Shown here piece after piece: positions 39,184-48,355 of a DNA stretch of 64,000 bases. The notes below the pieces were generated by a model, which saw only the letters and a program-made list of their open reading frames with translations, was not told where the DNA came from and did not search any database. Origin of the DNA: Streptomyces sp. YPW6 (GTDB taxonomy: Bacteria > Actinomycetota > Actinomycetes > Streptomycetales > Streptomycetaceae); assembly GCF_018866325.1 (NCBI RefSeq), contig NZ_CP076457.1, positions 3,445,001 to 3,509,000 of the forward strand. The letters run 5' to 3'. The translations under genes were made by a program, and so were the position numbers. Each line of letters starts with the position of its first letter. Within the stretch, counting starts at the first letter, position 1.

Positions 39184-40467
39184 CTACAGGAACGAGTTGA
39201 TCTCGATCGTCTCGGTCCGGCCGGGGCCGACGCCGATCGCGGAGATCGGCGCGCCCGACATCTCCTCCAGGGCCTTCACGTACCCCTGCGCGTTCTTCGG
39301 CAGGTCGGAGAAGGTCTTGGCCTTGGTGATGTCCTCGGACCAGCCCGGCAGGGTCTCGTAGATCGGCTTCGCGTGGTGGAAGTCGGTCTGGTTGTACGGG
39401 AGCTCCTCGACGCGCTTGCCGTCGATCTCGTACGCCACGCAGACCGGGATCCGCTCCCAGCCGGTGAGGACGTCCAGCTTGGTGAGGAAGAAGTCGGTCA
39501 GGCCGTTGACCCGGGTCGCGTACCGCGCGATCGGGGCGTCGAACCAGCCGCAGCGGCGGTCACGGCCGGTGGTGACACCGCGCTCGCCGCCGATGCGCCG
39601 CAGCGCCTCGCCGTCCTCGTCGAACAGCTCGGTCGGGAACGGACCGGCGCCCACACGCGTCGTATAGGCCTTGAGGATGCCGATCACGCGGCTGATCTTC
39701 GTCGGGCCGACACCGGCACCGGTGCAGGCGCCGCCCGCGGTCGGGTTCGACGAGGTGACGAAGGGGTACGTGCCGTGGTCGACGTCGAGCAGGGTGCCCT
39801 GGCCGCCCTCGAAGAGCACGACCTTGCCGTCGTCGATGGCTTCGTTCAGGATCAGGGTCGTGTCGGCGACGAACGGCTTGATCCGCTCCGCGTACTGGAG
39901 CATGTCCTCGACGACCTTGCCGGCCTCGATCGCCCGGCGGTTGAAGACCTTGGCCAGGAGCTGGTTCTTCTGCTCCAGCGCGGCCTCGACCTTCTGCTCC
40001 AGGATCGACTCGTCGTAGAGGTCCTGGACGCGGATCCCCACCCGGTTGATCTTGTCGGCGTAGGTCGGGCCGATGCCCCGGCCCGTCGTACCGATCTTGC
40101 GCTTCCCGAGGAAGCGCTCGGTCACCTTGTCGAGCGTGACATTGTACGGAGTGATCAAATGAGCGTTGCCGCTGATCAGAAGCTTGGACGTGTCGACGCC
40201 TCGCTCGTTCAGACCGCTCAGCTCGGAGAGCAGGACCGCCGGGTCGACCACGACACCGTTCCCGATGACCGGGGTACAGCCCGGCGACAGGATTCCGGAG
40301 GGGAGGAGATGCAGTGCGTACTTCTGGTCGCCCACGACGACCGTGTGACCGGCGTTGTTACCGCCCTGGTATCGCACGACATAGTCCACGGATCCACCGA
40401 GGAGATCGGTGGCCTTCCCCTTGCCCTCGTCACCCCACTGAGCACCGAGCAGCACAAGTGCGGGCAC
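39184..40467 (-). CDS. purA: Adenylosuccinate synthetase
   Basis: A 427-residue enzyme converting IMP, GTP and aspartate to adenylosuccinate, the first committed step of AMP synthesis. Signature sequences: [78 protein letters not shown]. Full length. The GTG start is conserved at [22 protein letters not shown] lies upstream. Confidence 0.98.
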   Translation of the reverse strand: MPALVLLGAQWGDEGKGKATDLLGGSVDYVVRYQGGNNAGHTVVVGDQKYALHLLPSGILSPGCTPVIGNGVVVDPAVLLSELSGLNERGVDTSKLLISGNAHLITPYNVTLDKVTERFLGKRKIGTTGRGIGPTYADKINRVGIRVQDLYDESILEQKVEAALEQKNQLLAKVFNRRAIEAGKVVEDMLQYAERIKPFVADTTLILNEAIDDGKVVLFEGGQGTLLDVDHGTYPFVTSSNPTAGGACTGAGVGPTKISRVIGILKAYTTRVGAGPFPTELFDEDGEALRRIGGERGVTTGRDRRCGWFDAPIARYATRVNGLTDFFLTKLDVLTGWERIPVCVAYEIDGKRVEELPYNQTDFHHAKPIYETLPGWSEDITKAKTFSDLPKNAQGYVKALEEMSGAPISAIGVGPGRTETIEINSFL

Positions 40468-40591
40468 AGGCGTACACCCCTTCCGGGCGGGGCATGTCCA
40501 AGGTCAGGGGGCGTACGTCAAGGTCGTACCTGCCGCACGACGATGTACGGCACAGCCTGAGCCGTCGAACCGGGTGCCCCGGAATAGACGA

Positions 40592-40619
40592 AGCCCCTGG
40601 CGCAATAGCGCAAGGGGCT
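40592..40619. other. Stem-loop in the purA / DAGK-like divergent spacer
   Basis: AGCCCCT-G-GCGC (40592-40603), AATA loop, GCGC-A-AGGGGCT (40608-40619): an 11-bp stem interrupted by one mismatch. It lies in the 5' regions of both divergent genes rather than after a gene, so it is a candidate leader structure or protein site and not an ordinary terminator. Confidence 0.5.
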
Positions 40620-40653
40620 CTTGCACCAAGATGCTACCCGAGGAAGGACCGAG

Positions 40654-41538
40654 GTGTCGGCTGCAGAGCCCCCCGGCGACGGCGACGACCAGCTCCTGGT
40701 GGTCATCGACCCGGTCGCCCGCCGGACCGACGGCGAGTCCGTCCGGATCGCCAAGGACGTGCTGAGCGCCGGCGCGCACGCCAAGATCTGCCTTCCGGAC
40801 ACCCCCGAGGAGTTCGCGCGGGCCCTGTCCCGGCGGGGTGCGCGCAGACCCGTCGTCGTCGGTGACGACCACGCGCTGCTGCGCGCCGTCGCCCTGCTGC
40901 ACCGCGAGCGGGAGCTGGCCGCAGGCGCCCTCTCCCTGGTCCCCGTCGGCGCGGCGCACGCCCTGGAGGTCGCCCACGCCCTCGGCGTCCCCCGGGGCGC
41001 GGTGGCGGCCGCCCGTACCGCGCTGGACGGGGCGGTGCGCCGCCGGGACCTGCTGGTCGACGACAGCGACGGCGTGGTCCTGGGCCGCCTGCGCATCCCG
41101 GCCCCGCCGCCCCCGCCGCCCGGCTCCGGGACCCCGCACGCGGGCGTCACGGCCGTCTGGGACACCTGCCGCTCGCTGGTGACCTCCCTGGTCCGCCCGG
41201 CCCCGGTCGCCGCCTCGACGCACCCGGGCACGCACCGCCTGCGCATCGAGGCGGACGGGGTGCTGCTGAACGACCTGGACACCCCGGTCCGGGACCTCTC
41301 GGTGACCTCCCAGGGCGGCGGGGGCCTCGCCGACGTCGTCGTCCGCACCGGTTCCGGCGAGGACGTGACGGCGGAGGCCCAGGCCGTCACGGTCTCCGGC
41401 GCGGACTTCCGCTACCGGGCGGACATACAGACCGGGGGGCCGGTGCGGACCCGGACCTGGACGGTCCGGGCGGGCGCCTGGGGGCTGATGCTGCCCGGCC
41501 CGGCGAGCGCCGACGCGGCGGCGGGCGCAGGCTGGTAG
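40654..41538 (+). CDS. Diacylglycerol kinase-like protein with degenerate nucleotide motif
   Basis: A 294-residue protein with the two-domain layout of DAGK/YegS lipid kinases (DDQLLVVIDPVARRTDGESV, VPVGAAHALEVAHALGVPRG, then a beta-rich C-terminal domain VSGADFRYRADIQ). The family GGDGT nucleotide-binding motif is replaced by GDDHA (residues 69-73), so kinase activity is doubtful. GTG 40654 follows GAGGAAGG; an in-frame ATG at 40633 is possible. Divergent from purA, a placement conserved in streptomycetes to my knowledge. Confidence 0.75.
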   Translation: MSAAEPPGDGDDQLLVVIDPVARRTDGESVRIAKDVLSAGAHAKICLPDTPEEFARALSRRGARRPVVVGDDHALLRAVALLHRERELAAGALSLVPVGAAHALEVAHALGVPRGAVAAARTALDGAVRRRDLLVDDSDGVVLGRLRIPAPPPPPPGSGTPHAGVTAVWDTCRSLVTSLVRPAPVAASTHPGTHRLRIEADGVLLNDLDTPVRDLSVTSQGGGGLADVVVRTGSGEDVTAEAQAVTVSGADFRYRADIQTGGPVRTRTWTVRAGAWGLMLPGPASADAAAGAGW

Positions 41539-41590
41539 GAGACGGCCCCGGAGCCGTCCCGTTACCCGCCCGGTCCCGGAGGTGACCGTC

Positions 41591-41863
41591 ATGACCAGGA
41601 TCGCTGTCGGATGGCACATCGACCTCGAATTCGAGGAGGACACGCACCGCACGCGCGCGGCGGCGCTCGTCCGCCTCTCCGACGGAACAGAGGTACGCGC
41701 CCACGGCTATGCCAGCCGCCATCCCTCGGATGCCGACCAGCAGCGGGTCGGCGAGGAGATCGCGGGGGCCAGGGCGCTCAACGAACTGGCGATGAAACTG
41801 CTGACCAAGGCGCACGACGAGATCGACGAGGCGTCGGGCAGGACGTCGTACCCGCTGACCTGA
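41591..41863 (+). CDS. DUF1876 (dsRBD-like) protein
   Basis: A 90-residue DUF1876 protein: GWHIDLEFEEDTHRTRAAAL, VRLSDGTEVRAHGYASRHPS, VGEEIAGARALNELAMKLL. The fold resembles double-stranded-RNA-binding domains; function unknown. ATG 41591 is favoured over GTG 41582 because GGAGG lies 8 nt upstream. Confidence 0.88.
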   Translation: MTRIAVGWHIDLEFEEDTHRTRAAALVRLSDGTEVRAHGYASRHPSDADQQRVGEEIAGARALNELAMKLLTKAHDEIDEASGRTSYPLT

Positions 41864-41934
41864 TCCGAGGCGCTGTTTCGAGGGCTCCGGCCCGTGTCAC
41901 CGCTCCTCGACCGCCGATGGGACCCGACCGGGCC

Positions 41935-42072
41935 CGCGCGGGAGCGGAGGCGTCCGCCCCGTGGCCGCCCCGCATGGGCGGGGCCCGAACACGTCCGCGC
42001 GGGAGCAGAGGCGTCCGCCTCATGGCCGGCCCGCATGGGCGGGGCCCGAACACGTCCGCGCGGGAGCGGAAC
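41935..42072. repeat. 61-bp tandem repeat with internal hairpin
   Basis: Two and a bit copies at a 61-bp period (anchors GGAGCGGAGG at 41941, GGAGCAGAGG at 42002, GGAGCGGAA at 42063). Each full copy contains CCCCGCATGGGCGGGG- or CCCGCATGGGCGGG-type inverted sequence. It lies between the DUF1876 gene and a small membrane protein gene. Confidence 0.85.
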
Positions 42073-42103
42073 CGCGCCCGCGCCCCGCCGCGTCCTCCGG
42101 ATC

Positions 42104-42445
42104 ATGGAGACCGAGAACCCGCGACGCGAAGCCGTCACAGGAACCGCCGGCTGCGTGACCGCCTTCGCCGGAGCGCTCGCGGGCATCGTGCTCTGGGCGC
42201 CGCACGGCAAGGGCGGCCTCCTCGACGGCTTCGAGGGCGCCTCCAACTGGAACGTGCTCTGGGTCGGACTGCCCCTCATGATCCTCGGCGGGATCGCGGC
42301 GGCCCTGGCCCTGTTCTTCCTGGTCCGGCGCGACTGGAAGCGGGCCCTGGGCCTCGTCGCGGCGATCGGCGTCCTCGTCGCGGTCGGCATCGGCGTCGAC
42401 GCGCTGGCCGGGGCGCCCAGGCCGGAGTGCTACGACCCCTGCTGA
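42104..42445 (+). CDS. Small membrane protein
   Basis: A 113-residue protein with three predicted helices: TGTAGCVTAFAGALAGIVLW, VLWVGLPLMILGGIAAALAL (continuing into FFLV), and ALGLVAAIGVLVAVGIGVDA, ending ECYDPC. ATG 42104 is chosen because upstream in-frame sequence is the 61-bp repeat. Function unknown. Confidence 0.7.
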   Translation: METENPRREAVTGTAGCVTAFAGALAGIVLWAPHGKGGLLDGFEGASNWNVLWVGLPLMILGGIAAALALFFLVRRDWKRALGLVAAIGVLVAVGIGVDALAGAPRPECYDPC

Positions 42446-42466
42446 GCCCGCGCCCCGGCCGGGGGC

Positions 42467-43672
42467 CTACACCTCCGCCCGCAGCTCCCTCAGCCCCCGG
42501 ATCACGTACCCGGGCTGCCACTCCGGCTCCGCCGTCATCCGCAGCGCGGGCGCCTTCCGCAGCAGTTCCCCGAAGGACGCGGCCAGCTCCAGCCGGGCCA
42601 GCGGCGCACCCAGGCAGAAGTGGATGCCCGCGCCGAAGGTGATGTGCGGATTGTCCGTACGCGACAGATCCAGCGCGTCCGGGCGCGCGAACCGCTCCGG
42701 GTCCCGGTTGGCCGAGCCGAACAGCAGCGCCACCTCCGCGCCCCGCCGGATCACCTGGCCGTCGATCTCGATGTCGTCCAGCACCCAGCGTTCGAACATC
42801 TGCAACGGGGTGTCGTAGCGCAGCAGCTCCTCGATCGCGGTCGGCAGCAGCGCGGGGTCGGCGCGCAGGGCCGCCAGCTGCTCCGGGTGGTGGAAGAGGG
42901 TCCGCCAGCCGTTGACGGTGGTGTTCACCGTCGCCTCGTGGCCCGCGTTCAGCAGCAGCACACAGGTCGAGATCATCTCCTGCTCGGTCAGCCGCTCGCC
43001 CTCGTCGTGGGCGGCGATGAGCGCCGAGATCAGGTCGTCGCCGGGGGCGGTGCGCCGCTCGGCGATCAGCCCGCGCAGATACGCGGAGAAGTCCACGGAG
43101 GCGGAGACGGCGGCGGCCGCCGTCTCCGCCGAGGGGTTCAGCTCGAACATCCCGCAGATCGCCGCCGACCAGGGCCGCAGCAGACCCCGGTCCGCCTCCG
43201 GAACGCCCAGCATCTCCGCGATGACGGCGACCGGCAGCGGCTCCGCGACCTCCGCCAGCAGGTCCCCGCCGCCCTCGGCGACGAACGCGTCGACCAGCTC
43301 GGCCGCCAGCCGCCGTACGGTCGGGGCGAGGTTCTCGACCGTGCGCGGGGTGAACGCCTTGGAGATCAGCCGCCGGATCCGGGGATGGTCGGGGGCCTCC
43401 AGGTCGAGGATGCCCTGCCCGTTGAGCGTGGTGAACGGCTCGTGCTCGGGCGGCGGCGGGGTCCGCCCGAACTCCTCGTGGCTGAAGCGGTGCAGATACG
43501 TACGCCCGAGGCGCCGGTCGCGCAGCAGGGCCGACACGTCGGAGTGGTGCGGGATCAGCCACTGCCCCGTCGGCTCGAACCAGTGCGCCCGGCCGGCGGC
43601 GCGCAGCGCGCTGTAGGCGGGGTAGGGATCGGCGACGAACGCGGGCGACCAGGGGTCGAAGGACACGTGCAT
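42467..43672 (-). CDS. Cytochrome P450
   Basis: A 401-residue soluble bacterial P450. I-helix LLNAGHEATVNTTVNGW, ExxR in IEELLRYDTPLQMFERW, heme-binding loop FGAGIHFCLGAPLARLE with the axial Cys near residue 353. N-terminal SFDPWSPAFVADPYPAYSAL is typical of actinobacterial class-I P450s. No ferredoxin gene is adjacent; substrate unknown. Confidence 0.94.
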   Translation of the reverse strand: MHVSFDPWSPAFVADPYPAYSALRAAGRAHWFEPTGQWLIPHHSDVSALLRDRRLGRTYLHRFSHEEFGRTPPPPEHEPFTTLNGQGILDLEAPDHPRIRRLISKAFTPRTVENLAPTVRRLAAELVDAFVAEGGGDLLAEVAEPLPVAVIAEMLGVPEADRGLLRPWSAAICGMFELNPSAETAAAAVSASVDFSAYLRGLIAERRTAPGDDLISALIAAHDEGERLTEQEMISTCVLLLNAGHEATVNTTVNGWRTLFHHPEQLAALRADPALLPTAIEELLRYDTPLQMFERWVLDDIEIDGQVIRRGAEVALLFGSANRDPERFARPDALDLSRTDNPHITFGAGIHFCLGAPLARLELAASFGELLRKAPALRMTAEPEWQPGYVIRGLRELRAEV

Positions 43673-43726
43673 GACCCGACGCTACCCGCGCCCGCGCCCG
43701 CCGCAAGAGGTCCGGCGCAGGTCCGG

Positions 43727-44395
43727 CTACCCCGGGGTGACCAGCCGCGCCTCGTACGCGAACACCGCCGCCTGGGTCCGGTCGCGCAGCCCCAGCTTCA
43801 CCAGGATGCGGCTGACGTGCGTCTTGATCGTGGACTCGGCGACGATCAGGTGCGAGGCGATCTCCGCGTTGGACAGCCCCTGCGCGATGAGGACCAGCAC
43901 CTCCGTCTCGCGCTCGGTGAGGTCCCCGATCCGGGCCAGGGCGGGCGGCCTGGGGGCCTCCGCGAGCTTGGAGAACTCCGTGATCAGCCGCCGGGTCACC
44001 GTCGGGGCGAGCAGCGCCTCACCCGAGGCGACCACCCGTACCCCGTCGGCGAGCTGCCGGGCCGAGGCGTCCTTGAGGAGGAAGCCCGAGGCCCCGGCCC
44101 GCAGCGCCTGGTAGACGTACTCGTCGAGATCGAAGGTGGTCAGCACCAGGACCTTCGCGTCGGCGTCCCGCGCGACGATCTCGCGGGTCGCCTCGATGCC
44201 GTTCATCTCCGGCATGCGGATGTCCATCAGGACGACGTCCGGGCGCAGGGCGGCGACCTGGTCGAGGGCCTGCCGGCCGTCCAGCGCCTCGCCCACGACG
44301 GTGATCCCCGGCATCGCGTTGAGCAGGACCGAGAAGCCCTCGCGGACCATCATCTGGTCGTCGACGATCAGGACCCGGATGTCGGTGTCGCTCAT
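43727..44395 (-). CDS. NarL/FixJ-type response regulator
   Basis: A 222-residue regulator. Receiver domain IRVLIVDDQMMVREGFSVLL with phospho-acceptor Asp58 (VVLMDIRMPEMNG) and VLTTFDLDEYVYQALRAGAS; C-terminal LuxR HTH (LTERETEVLVLIAQGLSNAE, TIKTHVSRILVKLGLRDR). Its ATG overlaps the stop of the histidine kinase by 4 nt, so they form a cognate pair. Confidence 0.94.
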   Translation of the reverse strand: MSDTDIRVLIVDDQMMVREGFSVLLNAMPGITVVGEALDGRQALDQVAALRPDVVLMDIRMPEMNGIEATREIVARDADAKVLVLTTFDLDEYVYQALRAGASGFLLKDASARQLADGVRVVASGEALLAPTVTRRLITEFSKLAEAPRPPALARIGDLTERETEVLVLIAQGLSNAEIASHLIVAESTIKTHVSRILVKLGLRDRTQAAVFAYEARLVTPG

Positions 44396-45780
44396 GCCCG
44401 GCCGTCCCGGTCGATGACGACGGTGGTCCCGGCGTCACCGCCACCGTCACCCGCCCCGTCCGTCCTCGCCGCCGCCTCGCGGGGCCCGCGCCGCTCCGGC
44501 TGCTCCGGCTGCTCCGGCTGCTCGGACAGCGGTACGGGAAGGAACACGGCGACCTCGTACCCGCCGTCGGCCGTCGGCCCGGCCGTCATCTCGCCGTTCA
44601 GCATCGCGACCCGCTCCCGCATCCCGGTGATCCCGTGCCCGGCCCCGGGCGAGGGCTTGACCAGGCCCCGCGCGGGCCCGTTGACCACGCGCAGCCCGAG
44701 CCCGCCGAGGACGTAGCCGAGCTCGACCCTCGCCGAGGCTCCCGGCGCGTGCCGGAGGCTGTTGCTCAGGGCCTCCTGGACGATCCGGTACGCCGACAGC
44801 TCGACGCCCTGCGGCAGCTCGCGGACGGCCCCGGTGATCACCTTCTCCGTCTCCAGGCCCGTCTCGCGGACGTTGTCCAGGAGCCCGTCGAGGGCGGCGA
44901 GGGTGGGCTGCGGGGCGTCCGGGGCCTCGTAGTCCTCCGCCCGGACGACCCCGAGGACGCGGCGCAGCTCGGTGAGGGCGGCCACCGCGTTCTCCCGGAT
45001 GGTGGCGAAGGCCTGCTCCAGCTCGGGCGGCGGGTTCTCGACCCGGTAGGGGGCGGCCTCGGCCTGGATCGCGACGACCGACATGTGGTGGGCGACGACG
45101 TCGTGCAGCTCCCGGGCGATGGTGGTGCGCTCCTCCAGCAGTGTGCGCCGGTCGCGCTCGACGGCGGTGACGGTGCGCTGCACGGTGACCTCGCGTTCGG
45201 CGTCGCGCCGGATCTGGACCACGGCGACGACGAGCAGTGCGAAGGCGGAGAGGGTGACCACGGGCGCGGTGATCGACGGGTCGCCGGCCTCCAGCAGCAC
45301 CCCGAACAGCAGGGTCACCAGCCACATCCAGGCGGCCGTACGGGGACGGGTCCGCGCGGCCACGACCACCAGGACCGTCACCTGGGCCATGAAGGCGCTC
45401 GGCCCCCACAGCCCCTGGCTGCCGAGGACGGCGCAGAAGACGGTGGCCACCAGCGACGCCCAGAACGCGGCGACCGGCCGGACGAGCGTCATCGCCACCG
45501 GGATCGCGGGCACCACCCCCATCAGGAAGCGGTACTCCCACTCGGAGAACCCGGCCATCATCACGAGGAAGCCGGCGAACAGCACCACGGCGTGGGGGGC
45601 CCAGACGACGCCCTTGCGCAGCCCCTCGGGCAGTCGCCGGACCAGCCGTCCGTCCGGGCTCAGCGGCGGCAGCGGCCGGTAGGCGAACACGTTGCGCAGG
45701 AGGTCGTCCCGCAGGCCGTCTATCGCCCCTGCGGCTGCCCGGAACTCCGGGCTACTGGTCTTCGTCTGGGTCTCGGTCAC
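44392..45780 (-). CDS. Two-component sensor histidine kinase (NarL-type, HisKA_3)
   Basis: A 462-residue kinase. About four to six N-terminal membrane helices (VVLFAGFLVMMAGFSEW, FLMGVVPAIPVAMTLV, VTVLVVVAAR and others), then the HisKA_3 box IARELHDVVAHHMSVVAIQA with phospho-His, N box (AYRIVQEALSNSLRHAPG) and G box (GAGHGITGMRERVAMLNGEM). The C-terminal tail carries QPE/QPER repeats. GTG start. Signal unknown, perhaps a membrane stress. Confidence 0.93.
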   Translation of the reverse strand: MTETQTKTSSPEFRAAAGAIDGLRDDLLRNVFAYRPLPPLSPDGRLVRRLPEGLRKGVVWAPHAVVLFAGFLVMMAGFSEWEYRFLMGVVPAIPVAMTLVRPVAAFWASLVATVFCAVLGSQGLWGPSAFMAQVTVLVVVAARTRPRTAAWMWLVTLLFGVLLEAGDPSITAPVVTLSAFALLVVAVVQIRRDAEREVTVQRTVTAVERDRRTLLEERTTIARELHDVVAHHMSVVAIQAEAAPYRVENPPPELEQAFATIRENAVAALTELRRVLGVVRAEDYEAPDAPQPTLAALDGLLDNVRETGLETEKVITGAVRELPQGVELSAYRIVQEALSNSLRHAPGASARVELGYVLGGLGLRVVNGPARGLVKPSPGAGHGITGMRERVAMLNGEMTAGPTADGGYEVAVFLPVPLSEQPEQPEQPERRGPREAAARTDGAGDGGGDAGTTVVIDRDGRA

Positions 45781-46024
45781 GTTTCCACGGTAGGCGGGGG
45801 CGGATGGCGGGTCGTCAGCATCGCTACGGATTCCGGAGCGTCCGTCTCAAGGACTACCCGTCTCCGCCCCACCGTCCCGAAGCCCGGTCGGGCCGCCGAC
45901 CGGGCCTGCGCGCGGACGCAGTGCGCTGCTCCTCGGCCCACCGGGCGACGGTCCGCCCGGCCACCGCTCCCGGGCGTTCGCCGCGCCTCGACCCACTCCG
46001 CCCCCGCGCCGCAGGGCGCAGCGT

Positions 46025-46945
46025 TCACCAGGCGAGCTGGGTGATCTCCTCGGCGACGACGGCGCAGGCGTCGGCGGCGGGGTCGATCAGCGGGAAGTGC
46101 CCGACGCCGCCGAGCAGCGTCAGCCCGACCGTCTCGCCGGCCTGGGCCGCCGCGTCGACGTACGCCTCCGAGACGGCCTGCGGGACGACGATGTCCTCGA
46201 CTCCCTGGACGATCGCGGTGGCGATCCCGGTCGGCAGCAGCATCCCGGGGTCGGCGTGCGCCGCGCGATCCGCGAAGCCGGCCTCCCCGCCCAGCAGCTG
46301 GGTGACCGCACCGCCGCACACCCCCAGCCGGACCGCCGTGGCGAAGTCCGCGATCGGGGCCAGGGCGACGACCCCGCGCAGCGGCGGCGGGGCCGGCAGC
46401 CGCCACGGCGACCCCTCGGGCAGGACGTGGCGCGCCGCCGCCCACAGGGCGAGGTGGCCGCCCGCGGAGTGACCGGTGACCACGATCCGCCGAACATCGG
46501 CGCCCGGCAGCGCGCGGCCGGCCAGCACGGGCAGCGCGTCCAGGGCCGCGGCCACGTCGTCGAAGGTCTCCGGCCAGCGCCCCGCGACCGGGTCCGCACC
46601 GGCGGTCGCCGGCCCGCTCCCGCCGCGCTGCCGCGGGATGTCGTCGCCGCCGCGCCGGTACTCCACGCTGGCCACGGCGAAGCCCCGGCGGGCCAGGAAG
46701 TCCGCGAGCGGGGAGGCGTGGGCCCGGTCGTACGGGGCCCGCCAGGCGCCGCCGTGCAGCAGGACGACGAGCGGGACGCCGGTGCGGCCGTCGCGCGGGG
46801 CGTAGAAGTCGACGACCTGGTCGGGATGGTCCCCGTAGGCGGCGGTGGCGTCGGGGGCGACGGGAGGATGGGCGAACGCCGACGCGCTCTCCGCCTCGTC
46901 CCGATCACGCGCCGCAGAGTCCGGGGAACCCGGGGTGTCCGCCAT
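46025..46945 (-). CDS. Alpha/beta hydrolase, probable kynurenine formamidase
   Basis: A 306-residue hydrolase. The oxyanion motif HGGAW, nucleophile elbow VTGHSAGGHLALWAA, acid GVEDIVVP and histidine GGVGHFPLIDP define the triad. The HGGxW motif plus position after kynA and kynU suggest it hydrolyses N-formylkynurenine, completing the tryptophan-to-anthranilate route. A hairpin (47053-47087) lies between it and kynU, so it may have its own promoter. Confidence 0.82.
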   Translation of the reverse strand: MADTPGSPDSAARDRDEAESASAFAHPPVAPDATAAYGDHPDQVVDFYAPRDGRTGVPLVVLLHGGAWRAPYDRAHASPLADFLARRGFAVASVEYRRGGDDIPRQRGGSGPATAGADPVAGRWPETFDDVAAALDALPVLAGRALPGADVRRIVVTGHSAGGHLALWAAARHVLPEGSPWRLPAPPPLRGVVALAPIADFATAVRLGVCGGAVTQLLGGEAGFADRAAHADPGMLLPTGIATAIVQGVEDIVVPQAVSEAYVDAAAQAGETVGLTLLGGVGHFPLIDPAADACAVVAEEITQLAW

Positions 46946-47052
46946 GCTGCTCAACCGTCCTCCGCCCGTGGCCCGCGCCTGTGCTCCGCGCCCGTGCCTG
47001 TGCTCCGTGCCTGCGTTCTGTTCGTGCGTCAGCCGGCCAACCGGGTTGACCT

Positions 47053-47087
47053 GCGGGGACGGTACCAGCACTCGGCACCGTCCCCGC
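47053..47087 (-). terminator. Hairpin after kynU
   Basis: GCGGGGACGGT (47053-47063) and ACCGTCCCCGC (47077-47087): perfect 11-bp stem, 27 nt after the kynU stop. Confidence 0.65.
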
Positions 47088-47113
47088 CCGGTCGAGACGG
47101 TCTTGACGCTCCG

Positions 47114-48355
47114 TCAGGCGGCCGGGCCGGGCGACGGGATCTCCCCCAGCACCTCGGCCAGCACCCGCGCCGCCCGCTCCGCGTCGGCGAATCCGACGTA
47201 CAGCGGGGTGAAGCCGAAGCGCAGCACGTCCGGCCGCCGCAGGTCGCCGACCACGCCCCGCTCGATCAGGCGCCGCATCACGGGCTCGGCGGCGTCGCAG
47301 CGCAGGGCGACCTGGCTGCCGCGCTCGGCGTGCGCGGCCGGGGTGACGGAGGTGACCCGGCCCGCCGGAACGTACGCCTCGACGCACTCCAGGAAGAAGT
47401 CCGTCAGCGCCAGGGACTTGGCCCGTACGGCGGCCACCTCCACCCCGTCCCACACGTCGAGCGCCGCTTCCAGCGTCAGCATGGAGACGATGTCGGGGGT
47501 GCCGACCCGGCCCCGTACGGAACCGTCGGCGGGGGCGTAGCCGGGGGTCATGCCGAACGGGTCGGCGTGCGAGTTCCAGCCCGGCAGCGGCGAGTCGAAG
47601 GCCGCCTGGTGGCGCTCGGCGACGTACAGGTAGGCGGGCGCACCGGGGCCGCCGTTGAGGTACTTGTACGTGCAGCCGACCGCCAGGTCCACCCCGTGCT
47701 CGTCGAGCCCGACGGGCAGCGCGCCGGCGCTGTGGCACAGGTCCCACACCGCGAGCGCGCCCGCCGCGTGGACGGCTGCGGTCAGGCCGGGCAGGTCGTG
47801 CAGCCGGCCGGAGCGGTAGTCGACGTGGTTGAGCAGGGCCACGGCGGTACGGGGACCGAGCGCGGACGGTACGTCGGCGGGGGCGACGGGCACGATCCGG
47901 TGGCCGGTGAGCCGGGCGGCGGACGCCGCGATGTACCCGTCCGTGGGAAAGGTCGTCGCGTCAACCAGGATCTCGTCGCGTCCCTCGCCCGCGATCCGGG
48001 CTGCGGCGACGACGGCCTTGAAGACGTTGACGCTGGTCGAGTCTCCGACGACGATCCGCCCGGCGGCGGCCCCGACGAGCGGGGCGATCCGGTCGCCGAT
48101 CCGCTCGGGCGCGGTCCACCAGCCGCTCTCGTCCCAGGACCGGATGCGCAGCTCGCCCCACTGGCGGGTGAGGACGTCCTGCACGCGGGCGGGGACGTGC
48201 ACGGGCAGCGCGCCCAGCGAGTTGCCGTCGAGGTAGACGCCGTCGTCGAGCGCGAAGAGGTCGCGCCGGGCGGCGAGCGGATCGGCGGCGTCGAGCCGCG
48301 CGGCCCGCGCGCGGAGGCCGTCCGCCGCGGTCGTGGTGGTCGTGGTCTCAGACAT
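47114..48355 (-). CDS. kynU: Kynureninase
   Basis: A 413-residue PLP enzyme cleaving kynurenine to anthranilate and alanine. Landmarks: YLDGNSLGALPVHVPARVQD, VVGDSTSVNVFKAVVAAARI, DLCHSAGALPVGLDEHGVDL, and the PLP Lys in GCTYKYLNGGPGAPAYLYV. ATG 48355 overlaps the kynA stop by 8 nt, indicating an operon. Confidence 0.95.
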   Translation of the reverse strand: MSETTTTTTAADGLRARAARLDAADPLAARRDLFALDDGVYLDGNSLGALPVHVPARVQDVLTRQWGELRIRSWDESGWWTAPERIGDRIAPLVGAAAGRIVVGDSTSVNVFKAVVAAARIAGEGRDEILVDATTFPTDGYIAASAARLTGHRIVPVAPADVPSALGPRTAVALLNHVDYRSGRLHDLPGLTAAVHAAGALAVWDLCHSAGALPVGLDEHGVDLAVGCTYKYLNGGPGAPAYLYVAERHQAAFDSPLPGWNSHADPFGMTPGYAPADGSVRGRVGTPDIVSMLTLEAALDVWDGVEVAAVRAKSLALTDFFLECVEAYVPAGRVTSVTPAAHAERGSQVALRCDAAEPVMRRLIERGVVGDLRRPDVLRFGFTPLYVGFADAERAARVLAEVLGEIPSPGPAA

